10,238 bases of DNA from contig JAXHUA010000113.1 in NCBI GenBank assembly GCA_034189695.1, forward strand, positions 1 to 10,238, in the 5' to 3' direction. The position numbers were made by a program, and so were the translations under genes. Position 1 is the first letter of the stretch; the number at the start of each line of letters is the position of its first letter. The stretch comes from JAXHUA01 sp034189695 (lineage in GTDB: Bacteria > Chloroflexota > Dehalococcoidia > E44-bin15). Under the pieces are notes generated by a model. It did no database searches, was not told the DNA's origin, and saw only the letters and a program-made list of their open reading frames with translations. Shown here piece by piece: positions 1 through 6,390 of the stretch.

Positions 1-58
1 CTCTCCTTCATCACCTCGGTATACTCTGTCACGCTGCCTCTACTCATGCCTCTCATTG

Positions 59-115
59 GGTAACACCCTTTTTGAGGCAACGATACCCCACTCGGTAACA
101 TTTATTATGAGGCAA
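59..115 (+). repeat. Bipartite 35-bp-period direct repeat upstream of promoter
   Basis: GGTAACA, seven bases, then TGAGGCAA occurs at 59-80 and again at 94-115. Both boxes repeat exactly and the internal spacing is identical, giving a period of 35 bp. The reverse complement of the second box (TGCCTC) also occurs at 35-40 and 47-52. The array ends 9 bp before a -35 box at 125, which is where activator or repressor sites usually sit. The sequence shows the repeat directly. A role as an operator for the downstream three-gene cluster is inference. Confidence 0.6.
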
Positions 116-124
116 TTCGGTAGC

Positions 125-154
125 TTGACAGCGCTCGAAACGCGGGCGTACAAT
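125..154 (+). promoter_or_regulatory. Strong sigma70-type promoter for the DUF3467/toxin cluster
   Basis: A perfect -35 box TTGACA lies at 125-130. After an 18-bp spacer comes TACAAT at 149-154, five of six matches to the -10 consensus. Transcription would begin near 161 and leave a leader of about 70 nt before the ATG at 231. It is one of the best consensus promoters in the window and is placed correctly for the first gene. Confidence 0.7.
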
Positions 155-230
155 TTCGTTCGCGAAGGATGGCGTGAGGTCGGGAGACATTGGCGCTGCT
201 TCTCAGAACTCCACGACCAGGAAGGTGCGC

Positions 231-542
231 ATGGCCGAAGACAAGGATCTCGTAAGACTTCCCATCGTCAGGGTCGGGCTCGATGAAGTGCCCATAGAGT
301 TCGTCAACGACTTCGTCGTTCAGCATGACAGAGGAGAGTTCTTCCTGACAGTCGGCCAACTGCAGCCGCCGATAGTATTAGGGACGCGCGAGGAGCGCAA
401 GGAGCAGGCCGAAAGACTCGGGTACCTATCGGTGAAAGTAGTCGCTCGATTTGGCCTGACCAGGCGAAGGCTCGAAGAACTCATCGGCGTACTACAGGAG
501 AACCTGCGTGGGTACGATGAGAAGTTCAAGGCGGAGGGCTGA
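231..542 (+). CDS. DUF3467-like small protein
   Basis: This 103-aa protein has no signal peptide or membrane segment and should be cytosolic. Residues 16-42 (FVNDFVVQHDRGEFFLTVGQ is the core) and 66-95 (VKVVARFGLTRRRLEELIGV, then LQENLRGY) follow the DUF3467 pattern of 'N.f.vqh...eF.L.fgq' followed by 'arv.ltp.ra..l...L..nl..Y'. The function of that family is not established. The ATG at 231 is chosen because AGGAAGG at 219-225 sits 5 nt upstream; an in-frame start at 174 has no such signal and would fall close to the predicted transcription start. The next gene begins 1 nt after this stop codon, so it is the first gene of an operon ending in a RelE/ParE-like toxin. The family assignment comes from pattern memory without a search. 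Confidence 0.75.
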   Translation: MAEDKDLVRLPIVRVGLDEVPIEFVNDFVVQHDRGEFFLTVGQLQPPIVLGTREERKEQAERLGYLSVKVVARFGLTRRRLEELIGVLQENLRGYDEKFKAEG

Positions 543-543
543 C

Positions 544-816
544 ATGGCCCAGACAGTGAGTGTACCACTAGGGTCCGGGACCGGCAATGGCATTTACATT
601 CAGACGGTGGATCGCAGCACCACGGACGCCACGCCGGGTCCCTTCCCAAGCGCAGCTATGATGCCCTCTGCGGTGGACCAGGGACAGGCGTACTACTGGC
701 GCTATGCATGGCAGACAGGGGAGACAGAGTCCAGGGAGGAACTCGCAAGAGGCGAGGGCCGAACGTTTAAGGGCGCGGAAGAAGCTATCCAATGGCTTCT
801 CGGGGATGATGACTAG
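544..816 (+). CDS. Small antitoxin-like protein
   Basis: This 90-aa acidic-tailed protein starts 1 nt after the previous stop, with GGAGGG at 533-538 as ribosome binding site. It ends 2 nt before a RelE/ParE-type toxin gene. Residues 1-45 are Gly/Ser/Thr/Pro-rich and probably disordered. Residues 49-58 are aromatic (AYYWRYAWQ), and residues 63-90 contain REELARGEGRTFKGAEEAIQ followed by WLLGDDD. That last pattern (acidic helix, G-x-G-x-x-F, then 'eeai.wL') is common in the C-terminal toxin-wrapping part of antitoxins. No ribbon-helix-helix or helix-turn-helix can be seen at the N-terminus, so if it is an antitoxin it may not autoregulate by a standard DNA-binding domain. The gene call is firm. 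The antitoxin role is inferred mainly from position. Confidence 0.65.
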   Translation: MAQTVSVPLGSGTGNGIYIQTVDRSTTDATPGPFPSAAMMPSAVDQGQAYYWRYAWQTGETESREELARGEGRTFKGAEEAIQWLLGDDD

Positions 817-818
817 TC

Positions 819-1082
819 GTGGCCTTTAGACTTACGCTGACGAGTTCGTTCAGGAAGCGGCTTCACAAGAAGCCGCCAAATCAGCAGGGCCCAGTCCTCG
901 AATGCATTGCCAGACTCGCGGACAACCCGCGTCACCCCAGCCTCAAGTGTAGGAGAATCCAGGGGACAGCAAACGAGTGGGAGGCCCGCATCGACGCCTC
1001 GAACCGTGTGTCTTGGCAGTATGGCGAGACAGGGGAAATCATTGTGATCAATCACTGCAAACACGACAGTGTGCTTCCCTAG
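819..1082 (+). CDS. RelE/ParE-superfamily toxin
   Basis: This 87-aa basic protein begins with GTG and lies 2 nt after the upstream stop, implying translational coupling. The pattern fits the RelE/ParE mRNA-interferase or gyrase-toxin fold: an N-terminal beta strand (FRLTLTSS), a basic helix (FRKRLHKKPP, 11-20), a second helix ending ARLADNPRHPSLKC, then RRIQGTANEWEARID (45-59), the NRVSWQY strand and the IIVINHCKHDSVL tail. Length is typical (about 85-100 aa). The conserved 'WEARi...Rv...y' and terminal 'H.. HD.vL' elements are present. Whether it cleaves mRNA or targets gyrase cannot be read from the sequence. The likely partner is the preceding 90-aa gene, with the DUF3467-like protein as an unusual third member. 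Confidence 0.8.
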   Translation: MAFRLTLTSSFRKRLHKKPPNQQGPVLECIARLADNPRHPSLKCRRIQGTANEWEARIDASNRVSWQYGETGEIIVINHCKHDSVLP

Positions 1083-1129
1083 CGCACGTGTGTTTCCCTG
1101 TTGTGACCCGCAACGCCTGCATTGTCATG

Positions 1130-1153
1130 CCTGTGCCGGCTTCCGGCTGCAGG
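1130..1153 (+). terminator. Hairpin after the toxin gene, possible weak terminator
   Basis: CCTG-T-GCCGG-CTT-CCGGC-TG-CAGG forms two stacked stems of 5 and 4 bp with a three-base loop, 47 nt after the toxin stop. No T-run follows, so intrinsic termination is doubtful. It could instead be a processing or pausing structure. The surrounding spacer 1083-1226 holds nothing else recognisable. Confidence 0.3.
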
Positions 1154-1226
1154 GCCCAGCGGCGACGGAGTACGCCGAGGCGAAGACCCACTCAACCTTC
1201 CGACTCCCTCGCACAAGGACGTACCG

Positions 1227-1640
1227 TTGATAGATATTATACTGCCAATCAGTCTGTGCCTCGCTGTTCTTGCGCTATCGCTGATTACTCAGGAGCGCCT
1301 TATGCTCGTTGGCGTTGAGAAGTGACCCCATGTAGGAGCGCGTCTCCTTTGGCTGGGTGCCGTGCTCCTCATGCTAGGCTTTGGCTCCGTTGGCGTCTCC
1401 ACAGCCTTCGCAGATGTGCGAGGCGCGCTGCTCCCGATAGGAGTGACACTGTGAATCGTCGGAGCTGGTTTCGGTGTGCAAGGCGTCACCCTCATGCAGC
1501 CCACGAACTACGTACTAGCCCGCGTCCTCAGATCAGCAGCCTGGTTCGTTCTTGCCGTTGCCTTGTTCATGCTTGCCTCCGTATTGCTCCATGTGCTTGA
1601 CCTCCTCGGCGGGCCGTCTCAGGTGATCATCTTGGATTGA
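1227..1640 (+). pseudogene. Decayed four-TM membrane protein with two in-frame TGA codons
   Basis: A single reading frame from a TTG at 1227 (AAGGA-type site a few bases upstream) to TGA at 1638-1640 encodes about 137 codons. It is interrupted only by TGA at 1323-1325 and TGA at 1452-1454. All four pieces are hydrophobic in the same frame: IDIILPISLCLAVLALSLI; ARLLWLGAVLLMLGFGSVGV; ALLPIGVTL-stop-IVGAGFG; and AAWFVLAVALFMLASVLLHV. Preserved frame and four regular helices argue for a recent integral membrane protein inactivated by point mutations (for example CGA or TGG to TGA), without frameshifts. Neighbouring genes use TGA as a normal stop, so recoding is unlikely. I do not recognise the family. 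Confidence 0.6.
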
Positions 1641-1777
1641 CAAGCGCTCTGTCAGGACGCCCATGGCCAAGTCGTAAGGACCCACCCCAGACCCCCGAAG
1701 CCCGCCCGCCCGTTGACAACACAACAAGCATAATCGAACGGGGGCCCTTCCGTGCCTGGCAAGCCCCATTCACTTGC
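1641..1777. other. Spacer between the membrane pseudogene and the exporter 3' end
   Basis: Two transcription units converge here. There is no credible ORF. A GGGGC...GCCCC pairing (1741-1745 with 1763-1767) could fold, but it has a long loop and no adjacent T-run, so no terminator is called. Confidence 0.4.
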
Positions 1778-3448
1778 TCACGCACGCTGTCTGCGGAGTG
1801 GAATCTCTCGCAGGAATAGATTTGCCACCCACGCGATAAGGATGACCACCAGACCAATCAGGAATATCTCCGTCAACGCGGAGTTCAGCGCTACTCGCAG
1901 CGCATCCACTACCTCCTGATAGAGCGCCGCTCCCCCTGTCCCCAACTGCTCGAAGAAGGCCCTCAGTTGGGCCTGTGCCTCCACGCTCACCAGTGCCTGC
2001 GGGTTCTCCGTCATTCTGTTCAACGCCTCCTGGGGTATCGCCGCCTTCGCTCCGGGCGAGAGACCTGCGATAAGCTGCGAGGCGAAACGGTTGTTAAGCG
2101 CTGAGCCATAGACCGCCAGGCCGACAACTCCACCAAGCTGACGGACAAAGGCCGTCGAGGAGGTGGCTACTCCCATCACCGCATACGGGACTGCGTTCTG
2201 GATGGCAATGACGTACAGGGGCATGGTAATCCCTGCCCCGATTCCCGAAATCACGATGTACGCCACTGCGGCGGCATAGCTCGTGTCGACCGTCATTCTC
2301 GACATCATCCCGACCCCCACCGCCATGATCGCCAGACCCACGACACCCTGCCACCGGTAGTGCCCCCCGGTGCGTGAGAGCACCTGTCCCGAGACGATGC
2401 TCCCAATCACCACGCCCAGCATCATCGGGGTGAGGAAGCTGCCGCTCGCGGTAGCGGACATCCCCATCACCCCCTGGAAGAAGAGCGGGACAAAGATTAT
2501 GGCGCCGAACGTTCCGAAGCCTGTGAGGAAGATGACGATGGAAGAGACCGCTACGATGCGATTCCTGAACACGGCAAACGGCATCAGAGGCTCCTCAGCC
2601 CTCCGTTCGACCAACACGAACGCCGCCGCCGCTACCGCTGATAGGACGAACATGCCAATGATGGGGGCGGAACTCCATTCGTACTCCACACCAGCCCAGG
2701 AGAGAGCGAGCATGGCGGGGACCACCGCCAGTACGAGTGTCACCAGACCGAAGTAGTCAATCCTGCGCCTCTGCACCGCGGGCCGAAGGTGGGGAAAGAA
2801 GAACACGAACAGGCAGATTATGAGGAGTGCGAGCGGCACGTTGACGAAGAAGACCCAGTGCCACGACAGGGTGTCCGTAATGAAGCCACCGACCGTGGGT
2901 CCTATCACTGAGGATATCCCGAGGATTCCGCTCATCAGGCCCTGATACTTGCCGCGCTCCGCAGCCGGGAACAGGTCACCTATCAGAATCAGCGCATTGG
3001 CCATCATCGTCCCCGCGCCTATGCCTTGCAGCCCACGGAAGATGATGATCTGCGTCATCGTCTGGCTGAGGCCACACAGAAGCGAGCCCACCGCGAACAC
3101 CGCTATGCCGGCGGTGTAGAACCACTTGCGGCCATATATGTCGGTCAGCTTGCCAACGATTGGCACCGTTACCGTTGAGGCGATGATGTAGGCTGTGGTC
3201 ACCCAGGTGTACTGGGTGAAACCGCCAAGATCGGTGATAATCCGTGGCATGGCGGTGCCGACGATTGTCTGGTCAAGCGAGCCGAGGAACATGGCGAGCA
3301 TCATGCCCGCCATAGTCAAGGCGACCTGCCTTCTGGGTAGTGCCCGCAGGTCGCCCGGCTCGCCTGCTACTGCTTTGTCTGCCGGCTGTTCTCCCACGTT
3401 GTCGGTTCGCGCACGCTCCCGAGATGATACTGAGGCATATTCTACCAT
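1778..3448 (-). CDS. MFS drug exporter, DHA2 (EmrB/QacA) family, 14 TM
   Basis: This 556-aa inner-membrane proton antiporter probably exports toxic hydrophobic compounds. DHA2 signatures are in order: motif D1 LDQTIVGTAMP (58-68) in helix 1, motif A GKLTDIYGRKW (99-109) in the loop between helices 2 and 3, motif B RGLQGIGAGTM (138-148) with its Arg, and the antiporter motif C IGPTVGGFITD followed by WHWVFFVNVP (182-205). Length and hydrophobic segments fit 14 helices. A ~40-aa charged N-terminal tail precedes helix 1. The ATG at 3448 is chosen because GAAGAGGTGG lies directly upstream; the frame extends to 3625, but that extension is Arg/Pro-rich and unlike a transporter. Substrate is unknown. 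It is transcribed divergently from hypA, with no local regulator gene. Confidence 0.93.
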   Translation of the reverse strand: MVEYASVSSRERARTDNVGEQPADKAVAGEPGDLRALPRRQVALTMAGMMLAMFLGSLDQTIVGTAMPRIITDLGGFTQYTWVTTAYIIASTVTVPIVGKLTDIYGRKWFYTAGIAVFAVGSLLCGLSQTMTQIIIFRGLQGIGAGTMMANALILIGDLFPAAERGKYQGLMSGILGISSVIGPTVGGFITDTLSWHWVFFVNVPLALLIICLFVFFFPHLRPAVQRRRIDYFGLVTLVLAVVPAMLALSWAGVEYEWSSAPIIGMFVLSAVAAAAFVLVERRAEEPLMPFAVFRNRIVAVSSIVIFLTGFGTFGAIIFVPLFFQGVMGMSATASGSFLTPMMLGVVIGSIVSGQVLSRTGGHYRWQGVVGLAIMAVGVGMMSRMTVDTSYAAAVAYIVISGIGAGITMPLYVIAIQNAVPYAVMGVATSSTAFVRQLGGVVGLAVYGSALNNRFASQLIAGLSPGAKAAIPQEALNRMTENPQALVSVEAQAQLRAFFEQLGTGGAALYQEVVDALRVALNSALTEIFLIGLVVILIAWVANLFLREIPLRRQRA

Positions 3449-3557
3449 CACCACCTCTTCGGAACCACAGATGCGCGGCAACGTAGAGGGCGAGACGCTG
3501 GACGTCCCCTCAGCGCGACCATGTTTCCTGAGATACCTCCGGGGCGGACATATCGCG

Positions 3558-3589
3558 AGGAAGACAGTCCGCCGTGGCGTGGTCTTCCT
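3558..3589. promoter_or_regulatory. Inverted repeat in the exporter/hypA intergenic region
   Basis: AGGAAGAC (3558-3565) and GTCTTCCT (3582-3589) are perfect 8-bp arms separated by 16 bp. An inner CGCC-GT-GGCG pairing lies within the gap. The right arm touches the -35 box proposed for hypA. A dyad of this size between divergent genes is typical of a repressor or activator site. The binding protein is unknown. Confidence 0.5.
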
Positions 3590-3617
3590 TGCCCCGCCGT
3601 GCCCGACCGGGTAAACT
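3589..3617 (+). promoter_or_regulatory. Candidate hypA promoter
   Basis: TTGCCC (3589-3594) and TAAACT (3612-3617) are separated by the ideal 17 bp. Each matches four of six consensus bases, so the call is moderate. Transcription would begin about 60 nt before the hypA GTG. Confidence 0.35.
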
Positions 3618-3682
3618 GGAACCACAAGCGTGGCACGAGCGCCACCGATGGCACACGGTGACTGACCTCACGAGACTTAGAC

Positions 3683-4024
3683 GTGCACGAGATGAGCATC
3701 GCCCAATCCATTCTGGACCTGGTTATTCCCATCGCACAGCGAGAAGGCGCCGAGAAGATTACCGCGGTGAACGTGGAAGCGGGTGAACTCCGGGCCATCG
3801 TCCCTCTACAGCTCACATTCTGTTTCGGGGTCATGTCGGAGAACACCATCGCCAGCGGCGCCCAGCTCAACATCGAGATCACCCCGACTACCGCGCGATG
3901 CAGGCAATGCGACGAGGAGTTCGTCGTCCACGACTACCAGTACATATGTCCCAAGTGCTACAGTCTGGACATTGAGATGACGGGCGGAACCGACCTTCGC
4001 GTTGTCGACATCGAAGTGGCGTGA
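3683..4024 (+). CDS. hypA: HypA, nickel-insertion metallochaperone
   Basis: HypA delivers nickel, together with HypB, to the active site of [NiFe] hydrogenase. The 113-aa length is standard. The N-terminus reads MHEMSIAQSI: His2 supplies the Ni-site imidazole and Glu3 is conserved, which fixes the start at the GTG at 3683. The structural zinc site is complete, with CRQC (73-76) and CPKC (89-92). No hypB, hypC-F or hydrogenase subunit is in the window, so the chaperone serves an enzyme encoded elsewhere. The following gene starts 23 nt downstream on the same strand, suggesting a two-gene operon with an iron-sulfur protein. A weak ribosome binding site (GAGAC) precedes the GTG. Confidence 0.95.
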   Translation: MHEMSIAQSILDLVIPIAQREGAEKITAVNVEAGELRAIVPLQLTFCFGVMSENTIASGAQLNIEITPTTARCRQCDEEFVVHDYQYICPKCYSLDIEMTGGTDLRVVDIEVA

Positions 4025-4047
4025 GTTCCACCGGAAGGAGACAACAA

Positions 4048-5145
4048 ATGACCGAGTCTGTCTACGAGAAACTGGCCGACGCCCTGAACGCGCGAGGCGG
4101 CGCCATCCCAGGGGTCAAGTGCAGGGAGTTCTACGCCCTGCTGGAGGAGCTGTTCGACCCCAAGGAGGCCGACCTCGCCGCCAGGATGCCCTTCAACCCG
4201 GTCTCAGCTCAGGCCCTCGCCGCTGAGTGCGACGCCGATGCGGACGAGACCCGGGACATCCTGGAGACCATGGCCAACAAGGGCGTGCTGTTCAGCCGTG
4301 ACCGGGATGGTGAGAGGCTCTACAGCCTTATGGTCCTCCTGCCCGGTATCTTCGAGATGCAGTTCATGAGCGGGAGGACGGACGAGCGTGCCATGAAGCT
4401 GGCCCGGCTCTTCGACGAGTACTTCGACGCGGCGCGACAGCCGTCCGTGGCCGCTACCGCCCAGCGCGTGCGCTTTCCTTTCGCCAGGGTCATCGCAGTG
4501 GAGCAAGAGATTCCCGGCAGCGTCGAGATTCACCCCTACGACAGGGTGTCGGAGTACATCGCCAGTGCGGAGCACATAGCCGTCGGGGCGTGCTACTGCC
4601 GCCACCACGCCGAGCTGGTCGGACGCCCGTGCGACAAGCCCAAGGAGGTGTGCATGAGCTTTGGTCCGTCAGCGCTTCATGTCGCCGAGCGAGGCTTCGG
4701 CCGCATGGTCTCGAAAGAGGAGGCCATGAAGATCCTGGACCTCTCTGAGAAGGCCGGGCTGGTCCATTGCTCGAGCAACACCGGCAAGTACCTCGACTTC
4801 ATATGCAACTGCTGCGGCTGTCACTGCGGCATCCTGCGCAGCATCATCAACTCGCCTCCGGGCAGTGGAGCGCAGTCCAGCTTCGTCGTCACCGTTGACG
4901 AGGAAGAGTGCATTGCCTGTGGCGACTGCATTGAGAGGTGCTGGATGGACGCTCTCACGCTGGAGGGGGATAGCGTCTCACGCGATGCCGACCGCTGCAT
5001 AGGGTGCGGTCTCTGTGTGTCGGCGTGTCCCACGGGGGCGTTGACGCTGCAACCGAGGGAGGACGCGCCTGTTCCACCCCACACCTGGCGTGAATTGAAT
5101 GCACAGCTCATCTCGTCGCGCCGGCAGCCGGGGGAAGGCGACTGA
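4048..5145 (+). CDS. Winged-helix, Cys-rich, 2x[4Fe-4S] ferredoxin protein
   Basis: This 365-aa soluble protein appears to combine three parts. Residues ~20-105 resemble a winged-helix fold (helices around 52-80, then LFSRDRDGERLYSLM as the wing). Residues 180-260 are a Cys-rich module: GACYCRHH (C182, C184), C195, C202, C241, then CNCCGCHC (C253, 255, 256, 258, 260). The C-terminus holds two complete [4Fe-4S] motifs, CIACGDCIERC (288-298) and CIGCGLCVSACP (317-328). Similar proteins occur in anaerobic Chloroflexota and Deltaproteobacteria, and their role is unproven. Electron transfer or redox sensing linked to hydrogen metabolism is an inference from the hypA neighbour. The ATG at 4048 has GGAAGGAG at 4033-4040; an earlier GTG at 4021 overlaps the hypA stop without a better site. 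Confidence 0.85.
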   Translation: MTESVYEKLADALNARGGAIPGVKCREFYALLEELFDPKEADLAARMPFNPVSAQALAAECDADADETRDILETMANKGVLFSRDRDGERLYSLMVLLPGIFEMQFMSGRTDERAMKLARLFDEYFDAARQPSVAATAQRVRFPFARVIAVEQEIPGSVEIHPYDRVSEYIASAEHIAVGACYCRHHAELVGRPCDKPKEVCMSFGPSALHVAERGFGRMVSKEEAMKILDLSEKAGLVHCSSNTGKYLDFICNCCGCHCGILRSIINSPPGSGAQSSFVVTVDEEECIACGDCIERCWMDALTLEGDSVSRDADRCIGCGLCVSACPTGALTLQPREDAPVPPHTWRELNAQLISSRRQPGEGD

Positions 5146-5204
5146 GCGACTTCACTGCGCTGACCGATGTGCCACGCGCCGGGTGATGACGGGCCGCCAT
5201 GCCT

Positions 5205-5232
5205 TTGACACCAGCCCTTCTCGTCCTATACC
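5205..5232 (+). promoter_or_regulatory. Promoter of the cyclophilin pair
   Basis: TTGACA (5205-5210, perfect) and TATACC (5227-5232, four of six) are spaced by 16 bp. Transcription would start near 5239, just ahead of the GGAGGTGA ribosome binding site at 5242-5249, giving a very short leader. It lies between the iron-sulfur gene stop and the first isomerase, so the isomerases can be expressed independently. Confidence 0.6.
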
Positions 5233-5254
5233 CTCTGAAGCGGAGGTGAGCCGA

Positions 5255-5854
5255 ATGAGGACATACGCGCTCCTGCTTGTCGGCCTGCTCGCCGTGCTGC
5301 TGTGCGGCTGTGGCGGCGGACAAGCGACCCCTGAACCAACGCCAACGCCCACGGCGACAGCGTGGGCCGGGCCGCCTATGGTGATCGACACCGCCAGGAG
5401 CTACACCGCCACCATTGAAACAGAGAAGGGCGACCTGGTGCTCGAGCTGTTCGCCGCCGACGTGCCGGTGACCGTCAACAACTTCGTATACCTTGCCAGC
5501 CAGGGCTTCTACGACGGCTGCACCTTTCACCGCGTCATGCCTGGCTTCATGGCCCAGGCAGGCGACCCCACCGGCACCGGGGCGGGTACCCCCGGATACT
5601 ACATCCCCAACGAGATAACCGAGCACACCCACGTCGCTGGCGCTCTGTCGATGGCCAACTCAGGAGCAGACAGAAACGGGTGCCAGTTCTTCATCTGCTA
5701 CGAAGCCCAGCCGTATCTCGACGGCAGCTATTCCGTGTTCGGCCAGCTCATCGAGGGGATGGAAGTTCTCGAGTCTCTCACGCCGAGAGACCCAAGGGAG
5801 AACCCCGACTATGACGGTGATACCATTATCCGGATTACCGTGGAGGAGAGCTAA
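5255..5854 (+). CDS. Cyclophilin-type peptidyl-prolyl isomerase, lipoprotein
   Basis: This 199-aa enzyme catalyses cis-trans isomerisation of X-Pro bonds in exported proteins. The start has a strong GGAGGTGA site. Residues 2-18 are a hydrophobic signal sequence ending in a lipobox (LCGC, lipidated Cys19). They are followed by a low-complexity Thr/Pro linker (ATPEPTPTPTATA, 24-36) that tethers the domain outside the membrane. The cyclophilin domain spans ~48-198: FHRV with catalytic Arg93, GFMAQAGD (Phe98, Met99, Gln101), GALSMAN, and CQFFI (143-147), where Cys replaces the usual Ser. The positions equivalent to human CypA Trp121 and His126 are Tyr154 and Tyr159, so cyclosporin binding is probably weak. 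Residues 177-190 carry an extra loop absent from the downstream copy. Confidence 0.93.
   Translation: MRTYALLLVGLLAVLLCGCGGGQATPEPTPTPTATAWAGPPMVIDTARSYTATIETEKGDLVLELFAADVPVTVNNFVYLASQGFYDGCTFHRVMPGFMAQAGDPTGTGAGTPGYYIPNEITEHTHVAGALSMANSGADRNGCQFFICYEAQPYLDGSYSVFGQLIEGMEVLESLTPRDPRENPDYDGDTIIRITVEES
5402..5781 (+). repeat. Copy 1 of duplicated cyclophilin domain
   Basis: This block aligns without indels to 5964-6343 at a constant offset of 562 bp. One exact match of 26 bp begins at 5462 and 6024. Similarity reaches third codon positions in stretches, which suggests a fairly recent tandem duplication or gene conversion between the paralogues. Confidence 0.75.
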
Positions 5855-5930
5855 CCAGAGGAAGGGCGCTGCGTTCTGGAGGAGGCCGACAGCCCCACTC
5901 TTCGCGCACGTCAGGAAGGGAGTATCCACT

Positions 5931-6386
5931 GTGAAGGAAATGAGCATCGACCCCAGCAAGAAGTACACTGCAACCATCGAAACGGAGAAGGGCAATCTGG
6001 TACTGGAGCTTTTCGCCCGCGATGTGCCGGTGACCGTCAACAACTTCGTCTCTCTGGCCCGTGAGGGTTTCTACGACGGCTGCACCTTCCACCGCGTCAT
6101 ACCCGGCTTCATGGCCCAGGGAGGCGACCCCACCGGAACGGGCAGGGGTGGTCCGGGCTATACCTTCCCCGACGAGTTCAGCGAACACACCCATGTCGCC
6201 GGCGCACTGTCGATGGCCAATGCCGGCCCCGACACCAATGGCTCGCAGTTCTTCATCACCTATGCGCCCCAGCCCCACCTGGACAACAAGCACTCAGTCT
6301 TCGGCCAACTCATCGAGGGGATGGAGGTACTGGAGAAACTGACCAACGGCGATGTCATGCTGCGCATGACTGTAGAGGAGGGCTAG
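5931..6386 (+). CDS. Cyclophilin-type peptidyl-prolyl isomerase, cytoplasmic
   Basis: This 151-aa single-domain cyclophilin lacks a signal peptide and should act in the cytosol on folding proteins. Catalytic elements are intact: FHRV (Arg55), GFMAQGGD (Phe60, Met61, Gln63), GALSMANAGPDTNGSQFFIT, and HLDNKHSVFG with His116 at the CypA Trp121 position, as in many cyclosporin-insensitive bacterial enzymes. The GTG at 5931 is preferred because AGGAAGGGAG at 5912-5921 is at workable distance; an ATG at 5940 has only a site that is too close. It lies 76 nt after the lipoprotein paralogue and probably shares its transcript. Its stop is 4 bp from the stop of the convergent 290-aa gene, and no terminator is visible between them. 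Confidence 0.94.
   Translation: MKEMSIDPSKKYTATIETEKGNLVLELFARDVPVTVNNFVSLAREGFYDGCTFHRVIPGFMAQGGDPTGTGRGGPGYTFPDEFSEHTHVAGALSMANAGPDTNGSQFFITYAPQPHLDNKHSVFGQLIEGMEVLEKLTNGDVMLRMTVEEG
5964..6343 (+). repeat. Copy 2 of duplicated cyclophilin domain
   Basis: Partner of the block at 5402-5781, without gaps between the copies. The copies differ outside the block: the upstream one gained or kept a signal peptide and linker plus a C-terminal loop, while this one is the minimal domain. Confidence 0.75.
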
Positions 6387-6390
6387 GCTT

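Noticed and set aside
1323..1454. Selenocysteine or TGA recoding in the membrane protein frame
   Set aside because: Neighbouring genes end in TGA normally, the codons fall at helix edges, and no conserved hairpin follows. Pseudogenisation is simpler.
3449..3625. N-terminal extension of the exporter to a start at 3625
   Set aside because: The added 59 residues are Arg/Pro-rich and unlike MFS N-termini. A good ribosome binding site supports the ATG at 3448.
3448..3882. 144-codon - strand frame overlapping hypA and the exporter upstream region
   Set aside because: It runs antisense through hypA, whose His2 and zinc cysteines are intact. The composition is Ser/Arg-rich shadow sequence.
4204..4608. 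134-codon - strand frame inside the iron-sulfur gene
   Set aside because: It is antisense to a gene with clear cluster-binding cysteine motifs and has no independent support.
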